From positions 34,579,144 to 34,643,143 of the forward strand of contig NC_052392.1 in assembly GCF_009389715.1 (NCBI RefSeq): a stretch of 64,000 nucleotides of DNA, given 5' to 3'. A program made the position numbers and the translations under genes. The notes below the pieces were generated by a model, which worked only from the letters and a program-made list of their open reading frames with translations, did not search any database and was not told the origin of the DNA. Position 1 is the stretch's first letter. Each line of letters begins with the position of its first letter. Source of the DNA: Phoenix dactylifera. Lineage: Eukaryota; Streptophyta; Magnoliopsida; Arecales; Arecaceae. Below, in pieces: positions 12,602 to 23,701 of this stretch.

Positions 12602-12978
12602 CAAGCATATCGTGAACACATGCACGTAAATCATCACATACATGTATTCATACACAGTAGAATAATAAATAAATAAATAATTTTTACTAACCTCCGGCTA
12701 TCGTTGATCACCCACCCACACGAGAGAGAAGAAGAAGATATCTGCGAGAGAAAGAGAGGAGATCCTGAGCTTCCAACTTATGCAGGACTTGAGTGCCTTA
12801 GGTGATGGATCCCTAGGCTATTATTTATAGTGCTAGATTAGGGACGATAAGATAAACTCTGAATAACCTCTAATTAGGTTGGATAAAGTCACAATTTAAA
12901 TGAAATTTATCTTAATATGGGATAAGCTTGATCAGGTGGGCCACATCAAATCTCCTAAAATTAGGAGACATGGTAACA
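12602..12978 (-). repeat. 5' LTR of minus-strand copia (copy A), truncated
   Basis: It matches the LTR at 6818-7156: both share aagcatatc[a/g]tgaacac at one end and, on the minus strand, TGTTA[C/G]CATGTCTCC at the other. The inner end is cut at about 12602, where GC-rich sequence starts, so no primer-binding site is seen. The flanking five bases do not match those of the other LTR, in keeping with an old, rearranged insertion. Confidence 0.55.
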
Positions 12979-13459
12979 GTAATAACATGTCGTCTTAGAA
13001 CTTGCTCTTTCACGTCAACGATTCAGATGGCGATCCACGGTTCCAGTACGGTAGCTTTAAATTTCAAAGCCACAATTCTTGGGTTCATGAGTATTAGCAA
13101 CACCCAATGCATTTTTTTATGGCATGGTTCTCGATAGTTTAGTGTCAAAGTTGATGGATATTTTGACACTTAAGAACATTAATGCCAAATGTACCTCATC
13201 GCTATTTACAAGAACTTGATATCACTAATTTCATCTTTTTTTGTTTGCATCAGGTAATCAAATTATGCATTTGCAATGCCCAGAAGATGCATTTGCACAG
13301 CTGAGAACAGAATGGACTCCAAATAGAACAAGTCCAGTTAAAATTTAACCCTATCTCTTAAATGTGCAATTCCTTGTCTGATTTGATTTCACTACAAGCA
13401 TTTAATCTGTCTTGAGACCTTTCCTGCATGGCCTGCTTAATTCAACAAATTCAAAGTAG
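12979..13459. other. 3' side of BTB copy 2; no gene seen
   Basis: About 480 bp between the copia LTR and the stop codon of the BTB gene. The right part probably contains its 3' UTR on the minus strand. No other feature is recognised. Confidence 0.5.
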
Positions 13460-16400
13460 TCAACCATCATGTCTTGGGCGTGGGAAGCCATCCATTGCTG
13501 GAATTGGGCAGTCATATGACTCATCTTGCTGATGGCAAGTTATCTCTATGCATAGGTGAAGAATGCCTCCAAGCAAGAAAGGGCAGTTGCCACTAAGAAG
13601 TTGTTCCCATATCCCTGGGAGAAGATCATCGCAGCCGAAAGTTATCTGATTAGCAACAACAAGCGAGCCTCTATCCCTCTCCTGAAACTCCTCTCTATCA
13701 TCTACTTTCGACATCGCCAGAAACCTAATAACATAGACAATCACATCCGAGCAGTCCCCCTTGGCAGTGACATTCAACCCAAAATAGTGTCTCTCTCTAG
13801 TCCATTTGCAGGAAGACACTAGACTGAAGACTTGGTGACCAAACATGAAGTCCTCGGACTCTCTTCTACCCACTGGGTACATCTCTAACAGTTCATTTTC
13901 TGTAAGACTAAAATAGACAACACAACGGTCAAATGCTGGTGACTGGAGCCTGCTAACCATTACGGGTGTGCGCTCGTAACACCGCTCAAAAAATTGGCTG
14001 TTAGAAAACCCTCCGACGGCAAGTCTGCGGCAGTATGGCCCCCTGACCTTGAAAGCCAGGGCTTGGTTAACAGCCTTGAGTATGGATTCTTGGTCAAAAA
14101 TGTCGCACTGTAGGGCCTCTTCCAGTTTTTGCCATGTCAGGTAAGGGAAGCGAATGAGGCGTTCAAGGTGCAATTCCTTAGCAGAGCAGCGGTCCTCCGT
14201 ATTTGGATAATGATTCTGGGCCCAAGCTCGTATAAAATCATAAACAACATCTTCTGATTCCACCTTGAGGGTGTCCACGCAGAAGAGTGCCTCAATTTTA
14301 TCAAAGGATAGTTGAAGAAGTTCATCCTTGTGGCTAGTCATTGAAATAAATGGTTTTATGAGCTCCTTCTAAGGTAAATTTTGTTGACGATCATTTACAA
14401 ACGTTAAAAGAAATGTGGAAAAGACTAGCTGATAGTAGTAAGAAGCTACCTCATTATGTCACTGCATATCTTAGATTTCTGCTCCTTTTCTACCTTAATT
14501 AGCAATTCTCTTAGATAAAGTTCATGCACTCTAGCAGAAAGCTCGCAGCAAGAAAGTGCCCATTCAATCTTCATCTCCAGCAGTCTGATGCAGACCTCAG
14601 CACATGAAAATGCCTGGAACTCATCTGAGATCATCAGCAAATTCACAATCTCTGTATAGGAGGATGGCGACATAGTGGAAAAATATATGAACTCCAGAAG
14701 TCCACTGAAGGCTTCTTCTTCTGTTACATCAAATCAAATTCAAAATATCACAACGATGATGGAGCCAACTAAGTAACGTACAAAGAAAGATTCTTTAACA
14801 CATACCAGATGCTTCAATTTGAATAGTTAGAGATTGTGCTTCTGGTTCGCTCTTCATTTCATTGAAAAGCTTCACATAGAATGGATGAGTGAAGTAGACA
14901 AGGCAATACAGTACTAAGCTGAACTTGATTCAATTCTTACCTTGAAAAACATATTGCTTTTCTTGGATAAGATTTTGGAATTTACATTGATTACTTCTTC
15001 TGCAGAATCATCTCCATCAGTAGAAAAATGCACACCCTTTGATTTCCTAGAGATGTAATTAACATGTGGAGCCTGATTGCCTACAGAAACATACAATGAA
15101 TATTAATGTATTTATGTGTGATAAAAATTAGTGCACCTGTCTTTTCTCTGTTTCTCTTAGTAAAAATAAAAAAGCTACTAATGTGGAACTTGTGACTACT
15201 TCATTTGTTTTTGCACTATAATTCATATATAATATAGCAGAGACCGTAGTTTAGTTCATAACAGGATGCACTGTTGATTCCAAGTAGGAAATCGGTCGTT
15301 TTAAAGTAGTCAAACTATGATATAAAGCATAAGCAAGTTAGTTGGAATGCTAAACTATTGTATAGCCATCAGAGTACATTTGAAGATGAGTTTTAGATAC
15401 TCAAATATATTAGATATGTTTAATAGCCAAAGATGCTGAAAAACAAACTTCCATCTTATGCAATTTTAAATTTTCATTCATACTATTTTTTTGCTAAAGA
15501 AGAAAAGACATCTAATAGAAGGCTATTAGGAAATAAATTCGATAATACAATTTATATGGGCACTAAAACTCAATCCACTTTAGCAATAAAATACATGGCA
15601 ACCAAGTCAAATGTGCTCGCAACATCACAAAGCTACATGCAATATAAAGTGAGCTCTACGAGAATAGATCCATTTAGAAGAGAAACTAATAGGGTTTTCT
15701 ATCTTCAATAGACTTACAAGTAGAACTGCGATGCATAAACGAAATGTAGTCATGCAAATATGCACCAATCTAAGTAGAATGAATGCAGCATGGATAATCA
15801 GGAAGAAATGAAAGATTGGAATGATGTATGATGGCCCATATGTTTCCCAAGTTCTTCTATCTTTTTCTGAGGGAATACATTCTTCTCTCACTTCCATTAC
15901 CTTCTTGTTTCATAGCATTCCAGATATTTCACAAGGTTTACTCATTTAGTCTCTCTTCCAATATTGTGATGATTATCACAAAAATTATTCAACGATCATA
16001 TCCATTCCCTTCAATTATTTCTTTCTTGGTATCTGCACATATACTAGATCCATTACCTTACTGATATAATTCTTTTAAAGCAAAAGAAAGCAACTACTAA
16101 ATCACTCGAAGAAATAAACACTCAGGAAGCTGACAGCATTATATCAAATGCCTCAAGATTATCCACAACCAACTGAGGAAACCAATCTAGTTAATCTATC
16201 CCAAAACAGGCAAAAGAAAGGCGTAATTGAAATAATTGAACAAGAAAAAGATCCACAGAATGGCCAGACTTAAATATTAATGGACTTAAGCTTGGAAAAT
16301 AAATCACAAAACAAAAGCAAGTTTTCTTGAAAGCTTGTCACTTGTTCCTTTTTATCTGCATGTCTACCACAATCACTTCCTAACTCATACAAATTGTTTC

Positions 16401-17825
16401 CAATTAAGGAAATGAAAAGAAATGCATCAATCGAATCACCCAAAAAAGAATAGTAATTGAGATATAAGTACTCATCTAAAGAAGAACAGTATGTCTGCTT
16501 GGGAACAGATAAAAACTATATAGCCCACCATAAAGATCATATTAAAGGCACATTAGAATCGTTGAAAGATTACTGAAATCAGTGAAATGAAATTGTCAAA
16601 TCCTCATTGATGTTGGGAGCAGAAGAAATAATCCAGCTTGCAAAGTAGTTCAGATATAAACTCTCACTGTTCTTGATGACACTTGATTCCTCTGCTTCAT
16701 GCTTCAGAGTATCTCTGTCTGGGATGCCTTCTGTCTTATCAGGTTGCAGAAAATTTGTATCACTATTCTTGATGATACTCAATCTCTCTGCTTCTGACTT
16801 CAGAGAATTTTCTGCGGCATTGCCTTCTCCACCATCTGCTTTCAGAAAAATGAAAAAAAAGAAGGCAAAACCTCATTGGGTTCATGAACAAAAGAAGAAA
16901 ACTATGCAAGAAATGGTAGGAAAATCAAACCATCAACGTTCTCCACAAGACCCGATCCTTCTTCTTCCAGCTTCTGAGTATCTTCTGCCAGGATGCCTTC
17001 ACTGTCATCACGTTGCAGAGAATTGACATCACCATTCTTAAAGATGCTCGATCCCTCTGCTTCTGTATTCAAAGAACATTCTGCAGCAACGTCTTCTCCA
17101 CCATCAGCTTGCAGAGAAATGAAAAAAAAATAAATCAATAAATTGCCAAAATCTCAACGAATTGAAAAGGTTACAGCCCAAGAAATAGGATGAACACCGA
17201 ACCCTCACTCACTGTTCCTGAAAACACTCGATCCCTCTGCTTCAAGCTTCACAGCAGCTTCGGCAGCAATATCTTGCCCACCGTCAGCTTTTGCAGAAAA
17301 ATGATAAAATTTTCAATATATTGTCCTCAAAGAATAGCTGAGTATAAAACGATTTGGGAATAGATTGAAGAATAAAGCTCAAAAAATTGTAGAAAGACCA
17401 AATCCTCACCGTTCTTGACAATGCTCGTTTCCTCTTCTTCAGGCTTCGGTGCATCATCTCTGGCCACCCCTTCCCCACCATCAGCTTTCCAAAAAATGAT
17501 AACAAATCAACGAATTGCCGAATCCTCATTGAATTCATGAATAGAAGAAAGAATGCAGCTCAAGAAATGTTAGAAAGATCAAAACCCCACCACTCTTGGT
17601 GATAATTGATCCCTCTGCTTCAGGCTCTAAAGGAACATCTGCCGCAATTCTTTCGCCGAGATCAGGTAGTGGTTTCGAAACTATCCTTACAACGAGGTCG
17701 TTGTCTGGAGGATGGAGAAAGTGGCGTTTGGTGAGGAACGAATTGAAGCGTTTTAGAGCCTTTCTTGGATCTCTTTGGTTCATTTTCCAGGACAACTCCT
17801 GCTCGGATGACCCCATGGATTCCAA
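13460..17825 (-). CDS. BTB/POZ-BACK protein (POB1/LRB-like), copy 2, with amplified N-terminal exons
   Basis: Nine exons with GT/AG borders and consistent phases: 17591-17825, 17410-17484, 17213-17287, 16931-17107, 16668-16838, 14941-15080, 14806-14869, 14450-14720 and 13460-14333. They sum to 2082 nt, 693 residues. The start is either ATG at 17823-17825 or the one three codons on, which aligns better with copy 1. Residues about 53-244 are a tandem acidic repeat. The BTB domain follows (about 250-345: VINVNSKILSKKSNMFFK, EEAFSGLLEFIYFSTMSP), then BACK (SFDKIEALFCVDTLKVESED, YDFIRAWAQNHYP) and the LRB-type C-terminus (SGNCPFLLGGILHLCIEITC). Family members are nuclear CUL3 adaptors, which I infer here. 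From memory Arabidopsis POB1 is about 560 residues, so this protein is longer, chiefly from the repeats. The domains look intact; expression is unknown. Confidence 0.85.
15081..16667 (-). other. Large intron of BTB copy 2
   Basis: A 1587-bp AT-rich intron between the last repeat exon and the first BTB exon. In copy 1 the first exon joins the corresponding BTB exon across only 383 bp. No gene or element was recognised in it. Confidence 0.6.
16668..17484 (-). repeat. Tandemly amplified phase-1 exon/intron unit in BTB copy 2
   Basis: Four neighbouring exons of 75, 75, 177 and 171 nt, each a multiple of three and each bounded by phase-1 introns, encode related peptides. Their starts are ADGGEGVARDD, ADGGQDIAAEA, ADGGEDVAAEC and ADGGEGNAAEN, and their ends resemble EAEGSSIFKN. 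The two longer exons each hold a second, more diverged unit ending KLEEEGSGLVEN or KHEAEESSVIKN. The short introns (92-122 bp) also share words such as caagaaat and agaaaga, so exon and intron seem to have been copied together. The tail of exon 1 (PLEPEAEGSIITKS) resembles the same unit. Confidence 0.85.
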
Positions 17826-18880
17826 GAATGGAGAAAGAAAGATAGGATGTGGAGATCTCAGTAACTAATCCTAATTCTGAAGCAGAGATGGGAAAAGAAA
17901 GAAAGGAAGAAGCCCGCCAACATGAGGAAAATAACGGCTTTTTAAAGGAGCTCCCGGATATATCCCCCCAAAGGAAGAACCACTCATTTGCAAAGAACTT
18001 TTAAGAGAAGCACTTCTTCACATAATCACATGGCAATTTTCCCTCCCCTCTTTGGAGAGTACGTTAAAACCCTCGTTCATTTATTTGATTGAGGGCATGA
18101 AATGCATTTGGCACAAGATATCAAGGATCAGAACCATGCTATCCACTACAGCGGCTTTAAAATCCGTGTTACAACATTTTAAATAAGATAGAGGAGAAAA
18201 TATCTACATAAAATATATGGTGATTGGGTATATTATCCATGCGTACGTGTAAAGGCCCAGTTTAAAGCGGGCTTGGGCCAGCTGCTTGGGCTGCTCAGCA
18301 AGCCCTTCCTCCCTAGTTTCGACAAGGAAAGGGGTGTTTGAGGGCACCTAGAACTCCATCAAGCCTAAGAAATTTCATCTACATAAGGCTCTTTTTCTTC
18401 TCTATTGAATCCCATCTCAAATCTCTCGACAGAAGCCGCCCATTCCAAGCTCTTCCTCTGAGTTCTTATTTTGTTTTTCGCCGAAAAGGGGTCGCCGAAT
18501 CTTCACCAGATTGAGGTAAGGAGTCGAACTTTTTCTTCCTCATGGTTTCTTGGCTTGATGGCCGAGGTCGCCAATTGTTTTGGACCGATGAGCAGCTAGA
18601 AAGGCATGAAACAGGGTTGTCCCTACTTCCTTGTCTTTTTCTTGGATTGTTGACCACTGCCGGCCACGGCTCATGCTTGGGACTAATGCCATCGCCGTCG
18701 GGTGGAGGAACTGCTGCGGGCCATTGTCCCTCAGCTCTGCCATAGCGGGTTGAGAAGAAGAGGGAGAGAGATGTCTCCACTATTTTAAGTAGAAGAGAAG
18801 GCTCTCTCTCTCCTCTTTTCTCTCGCTCTCTAATGTTTCTCTCTTTATCACTCTTTTTTCTCTCTAGATATTTTAGGACT
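17826..18880. other. Upstream region of BTB copy 2; unassigned repeat-like sequence
   Basis: The first 400 bp are the presumed promoter side of the BTB gene. From about 18240 the sequence changes to GC-richer text with pyrimidine-rich runs (18800-18870) and short frames with no recognisable protein. It resembles LTR/leader sequence elsewhere in the window, but I cannot assign it. Confidence 0.4.
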
Positions 18881-19194
18881 AGTAAAGAGTCCAGATATCT
18901 AGGTAAACCCAGATTGACCAGGTGGATCCTACGAGGGGTCTCGAGCTAGCATTGTACATCCAGAGGTCCGAGTAAACAATGCTAAAAATTAATACAGTTT
19001 CATAATTTCATGCCATTAATTGTAGTTGTTGTGGTCACTCGAATGATTAGGGCTTAACTTGTAGTGGGACAACCATCTAGGCAAGAAGGTGTTGAGTAGA
19101 CGACTTTGTCCTCAAATTGCCAGTTACCTTATCTAAGATCTCATATGGACCCACATACCTAAAGTTAAGCTAAACATTCATATAGCAATTATTA
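18881..19194 (-). pseudogene. Older gypsy, integrase C-terminal fragment
   Basis: The minus strand gives NFRYVGPYEILDKV at about 19120-19170, typical of the C-terminal part of Ty3/gypsy integrase. The fragment is cut at 19195 by the younger gypsy insertion. The matching part of this older element resumes at 23702. Confidence 0.5.
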
Positions 19195-19199
19195 GCATG

Positions 19200-19564
19200 T
19201 TGGTGCGGACACCAGTGCCAGGTCAGCCGGTCGCTAAGGATCCAGCCAGCTCAGCGGGTCCCAGCCGATTCAGCCAGCCTGATTTTATTTTAGATTGATT
19301 TATTTTAGTTAGATTTATTTTATGTTGATTGGATTTATTTGCATATTGTCATTTTAGGGCCTTTTCGGGATTGTTTATTTGTAGGGATCTATTTGTTATT
19401 TTGTGACCCCATTTATATGGGTTCACCCTCATGTTTAGGTTTTTGATGAATGATGAAAGAAAATTAGCCTTCCTATCTTCTTCTTCCTCTTTCTTTCCCC
19501 TCCTCCTCTTCTCCCCCCCTCCTCTTCTTTTCCTTCCCTCTCCTTCCTGCAGTTGTCCTGCATC
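19200..19564 (+). repeat. 5' LTR of the deleted gypsy
   Basis: It starts TTGGTGCGGACACC and ends GTCCTGCATC, and is nearly the same as 23333-23696. The termini are not the usual TG...CA. If the first T belongs to the target duplication, the start would be TGG. Confidence 0.85.
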
Positions 19565-19569
19565 AGCTT

Positions 19570-19581
19570 TGGTATCAGAGC
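19570..19581 (+). promoter_or_regulatory. Primer-binding site (initiator tRNA-Met type)
   Basis: TGGTATCAGAGC, the usual plant LTR-retrotransposon primer site complementary to the 3' end of initiator tRNA-Met, placed just inside the left LTR. Confidence 0.9.
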
Positions 19582-19639
19582 ACCTGGTTTTGCCTCTGTT
19601 GCCAAAACCCTTTTCTTTTCTGGGCTGCCGTGGGTCAGG

Positions 19640-21190
19640 CTACGAACGAGAGGAAAAAAAAAAAAAAGAAAAAAGAATCCATGTTCCCGTGGCCATCATC
19701 CTCCCAAGGGAAAAGCCCCTAAGACGATTCCCCCACCCCACCCGCGCACGTCCGACACCTCCAACGCCCGTCGCAACCGCTACCGAGAGCACCAACCGCG
19801 CGCCCTGCGACCCGACGAAGAGGATCTCCCTGAGCCACCGGCCAACCGTGGCCGTACCCAAGCACGGAAGAGAGGAGGACGCGCTCAGCTCCGCCCGCGT
19901 CCCCGTCGCCAGCTGCCACGCTCCCATTGCATCTCGGCGTCGCCGTCCGTGGCCAGATCACTCATCGACGCTCCATCGTATCCCACTTCCACACGCTCCC
20001 GTGCGTCCCCGGTCGCCGATCTCATCCGGATCCAAGGAAAGGGGCACTGCCACTCCCGAGCGCCCATCGTCCCGATCGTCGTCGCTAACCTTCCCCTCTT
20101 TGCGATTCTCGACTCCTCGCAGCGATCGCCCGCCTGTGCCCCCATCTCCTTCAACCGCCACCGCACCCCATGCACCGGTTGCTGCGGAAGCAGGTAACCA
20201 CCTGCAACCTCCTCCCCTCAAAGCCCCACGATGGAGCCGAACCCGTAGTGGTTCCGGAGCGGGTGCGCCCGCTAACCCGAACCCAATCGGGGTTAAAAAA
20301 AAAAAGAAAAAAGAAAAAAAAAAAAAAAGAAAGAAAAAAAAAGAAGAAGAAAGAAAAAGAAGAAGAAAAAAAAAAAAAAAAGAAGAGTACCTTTCATCTT
20401 CCTCCTCTGATCGTCCGCAACTCCACCGCCGCCTCCGCCTCTCCTCCCCCGTTTCATACGCCGCTTCCGCCTCCACCGCAGCGCTGCCTCCGACGTCGCC
20501 GCTTCCCCTCCGCCCGCACGCAGCGCCGCCCTCTTCCTCTGCCGCCCGCACGCAGCGCCGCCCCCGTGCTGCGACCGCCTCCGCCTCCACCGCAGTGCCA
20601 CCCCCGTGCTGCGACCGCCTCCGCCTCCACCGCAGTGCCGCCCCCGTGCTGCAACCGCCTCCGCCTCCACCGCAGCGCCGCCCCCTTCCTACGCCACCCA
20701 CACGCAGCGCCTCCCCCGTGTCACGATTCCCTTAACCCTTCCCTCCTCTTTCTTCCACTGATCGCACCCCCCCTTCCCCTCTGTGGGATCAAGGGTAACC
20801 CCATCTCTCCTCCCCTTTCTTCTTCCTTCACGGCCGAACCCACCTCACCTCCCACCCCACCTTCATTTTCTCTCTCGAGCCGATTCTCTCATCGGGCCCG
20901 CGCCCGCACCCCCCAAAGAATCCACCGGGCCCGACTCTCAGGCCCTAAACACCGGGCCCAATCCGATTTCCTCCTCACAGGGCCCAAGCCCGTCGGCCTG
21001 CAACGCCACTGCAGAGCCCATTTCGACCTGCCGGTGTTGCTGGAGATCAACCCCAAACTGGAGCCGTTTGACAAGCCTACTTACTGTGCAGCATTTCTGG
21101 TCGTCACCCCAACCCAGGTCAGGTTTCTTCCCTTACTACAAATTTTATTTGTTTGTCTAAATTTAGAATTAATTAACTCTTATGTGCTCT
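19640..21190 (+). other. GC-rich leader of the deleted gypsy
   Basis: Long open frames exist on both strands but are rich in Pro, Arg, Ser and Ala and share no recognisable domain. An A-rich run at 20297-20382 splits the GC-rich part. The right end (about 21000-21120) reads smoothly (HFDLPVLLEINPKLEPFDK) and then meets a possible GT splice donor near 21119. I read this as untranslated leader, possibly with transduced host sequence, not as a gene. Confidence 0.45.
20568..20690 (+). repeat. 40-bp tandem repeat, three copies
   Basis: A 40-bp unit beginning gtgctgc[ga]accgcctccg is repeated three times with few differences, inside the GC-rich leader of the gypsy element. Confidence 0.75.
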
Positions 21191-21539
21191 ATTGATATTG
21201 CTTCCTAAAAATTCAACACATCCACTCCAAACAACACCAAAACCCTAGTAGTGGCCTGTCTTTGTTATTAATTGTAGGGCTAGCCTAATCTTTGGAAGTT
21301 CTTTGAGGCTCTGTGCAACCCTGCAACACACTGAAAACTAGTACTATTTGACTGCAACTACTTATCTGAATTTGTTACGTAATTCAAAAGCCAATTTCAA
21401 TTGCTTGAGTTAGCTTCTGATTATATTGAGCATCTTACTTTGCAATTTTGAATTCATTTCATGCATTAGGTCTACTTAGGAACCTTTATAGTTGGTCGGA
21501 TCATACATTTTGTCATTCATTTTATGCATCTACATAGTG

Positions 21540-23160
21540 GTCGTGTCGCATCTCACCCTGAGTCCCAATTAGGCATGGATTCCAAATCGAAGCTCTATTA
21601 AAAGCTATCCAAGACGCTAACGTTCAAATCCAAAACAACAATGCCCAAATTCATGACCTAACCACAATGTCCACCCAGGTTAATACCCGACTTGATTCAA
21701 TCGAGGTTTCACTTCAGAGGGTTATTGGAATTTAAGAAAACTAGTACCTCCCATTTACCAGGTCTTGAAGGGGATGACACCCTAGAACAACTCCTAGAAC
21801 AATAAGACTCTGTTCGGCAGGGACAATTTTGATAATAGGTCTGTTCCGGGGTCACCATTATGCCTACCCTCGCCCTAGAGGACCAGTCCCTTCCTAATAT
21901 TGATAGAGGTTACCGACATAACGTAGAACCCAGAGATCTTCGTGACCCTGATGGAGGCGTAATGAGAGGCATTAGGGTGGAAGCCCCCACTTTTGACGGT
22001 CGTCTTGACCCGAAAGTCTTCTCGATTGGTTACACGAAATGACCACTTCTTTGAGTGGTACAATCTGTCTGAGAACAAAAAGTTCGATTCGCTAGAATGA
22101 AACTCCTTGGTCGAGCTAAGCTGTTTTGGCAAAACACTGAACAACTATTAGCTAGGGAGACATCAACATGAAATAACTGATTGGGTAGAGATGAAAGAGA
22201 GACTTAAAGAAAATACCTGCCTCTGAACTACCAAGACGATCTCCTTAACCGATGGAACACTAAGTCCACATTTGTAAAGCGCCCTGACACACGGAGCACT
22301 CCCACGGGTCTTAATTCCTTAGGGTCCAAACCTTCTGTCGGGTCCACTACTCATAGGCCCCCTCCTACTGCCCGTGTCCCAGGCCGAAACACTAATAGCA
22401 AGGGAATCCTTGGTGAGCCTCCCAAACCCCATTCCAAAATTCAGTGTTACAAATGTCAAGATTTTGGTCACGTTACCTCCCAATGTGCTAACAAATTTTT
22501 CGTTATTGGCTCAGCAAGAGCAGGGAGGTGACATAGATGACTTAGAGGAGCAAATCTATGAACCAAACCTCGATGACATTCAGGACATTGAGGAAGAGTG
22601 TGATGACAAACCTGAAACCCTAGGATGCACCCACACTACACCTAGCTCGCTTGCACAGTCAGATGGCGAGTCTGACCAGTCTACCATGAGTGTAGTTGGA
22701 TATGCCCTCGCACAACCCATCGAAACTGATGTTAGGATTTCTGAGCTTGCATATGCACTTACACAACACATTCATAAGTTGTATCAGGAAATCTATAAGG
22801 GCATTCATGCATGTACTGCTCAATATAAGATGCAAGCTGATTTTCATGCTAAAGAATTTCAAACTTGGGATTACGTAATGATCTGTTTTAAGAATTGCAG
22901 TCTCTTAGTATTGGACCATTCAGGGTGTTGCACAAGGATGGCACTGACGCCTATGCCATTGACTTTCCATTTGATTTTGGTCATAGCCTTACTCTTAATA
23001 TTAAAGATTTGGTTGCAATCCCTGATGACTCTTTTGCTGCACACTCTCCTGCGCCCGATGTTTATCCTATTATTGATTCCATGCCATCTTCGTTTCTTTT
23101 TATTCCTCCATCGAGCACAAAAAGAGTATTGATTCTATTTTAGCCGAGCAAATAGTTTTG
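21540..23160 (+). pseudogene. Gypsy gag joined to integrase C-terminus, pol deleted
   Basis: Across several frames the plus strand gives gag (TFDGRLDPKVF near 21990-22020, HFFEWYNLSENKK near 22050-22080, HQHEITDWVEMKERLKE near 22160-22210) and a CCHC knuckle CYKCQDFGHVTSQC near 22440-22490. An acidic linker follows (DDLEEQIYEPNLDDIQDIEE). After about 22740 the text jumps to integrase C-terminal sequence (HKLYQEIYKGIHACTAQYKM, then GPFRVLHKDGTDAYAIDFPF). Protease, reverse transcriptase and RNase H are absent, so a deletion of most of pol lies near 22700-22750. Confidence 0.75.
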
Positions 23161-23332
23161 ACAGTGATGGAGGCATCCAGCGTTCTCTGGTTCGTTGGCG
23201 TGGACGACCAAAGTCCGGTTATACTTGGATCCAGCACGAGGAGAGACCACTGATTACCCCACTTGTTGGAGTACTACCGGGGCTTTACCGAGCCACTTGC
23301 GTCGAGGTCGACTTCTTTCCACCCGAGGAGAG

Positions 23333-23696
23333 TTGGTGCGGACACCAGTGCCAGGGTCAACCGGTCGCTAAGGATTCAGCCAGCTCAGCGGGTCCCAGCC
23401 GATTCAGCCAGCCTGATTTTATTTTAGATTGATTTATTTTAGTTAGATTTATTTTATGTTGATGGATTTATTTGCATATTGTCATTTTAGGGCCTTTTCG
23501 GGATTGTTTTATTTGTAGGGATCTATTTGTTATTTTGTGACCCCATTTATATGGGTTCACCCTCATGTTTAGGTTTTGATGAATGATGAAAGAAAATTAG
23601 CCTTCCTATCTTCTTCTCCTCTTTCTTTCCCCTCCTCCTCTTCTCCCCCCTCCTCTTCTTTTTCCTTCCCTCTCCTTCCTGCAGTTGTCCTGCATC
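23333..23696 (+). repeat. 3' LTR of the deleted gypsy
   Basis: It matches 19200-19564 along its length with few differences. It is preceded by a purine-rich tract (gaggagag) and followed at once by the GCATG target duplication. Confidence 0.85.
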
Positions 23697-23701
23697 GCAT
23701 G

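Larger units (their letters stand above)
19195..23701 (+). mobile_element. Internally deleted gypsy-type LTR retrotransposon with target-site duplication
   Basis: Two similar LTRs (19200-19564 and 23333-23696) bound a 3.8-kb interior and are flanked by the same 5-bp word GCATG at 19195-19199 and 23697-23701. A primer-binding site, TGGTATCAGAGC (complementary to initiator tRNA-Met), starts at 19570, six bases after the left LTR. The interior has a long GC-rich leader, a degenerate gag and the end of integrase, but no protease, reverse transcriptase or RNase H. It is therefore non-autonomous. It inserted into an older gypsy. Confidence 0.85.

Noticed and set aside
12189-12676. GC-rich open frames with Pro/Arg text
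   Set aside because: Overlapping frames on both strands, no domain, located between copia leader and LTR.
14137-14341. Starting the BACK exon of BTB copy 2 at the ATG near 14341
   Set aside because: Splicing at AG before 14333 joins in phase with the donor after 14450 and gives a continuous protein; the upstream ATG lies in the intron.
19431-21195. Long open frames (up to about 430 codons) on both strands, rich in Pro, Arg and Ser
   Set aside because: They overlap the LTR, the primer site and the leader of a gypsy element, are open because of high GC, and contain no recognisable domain.
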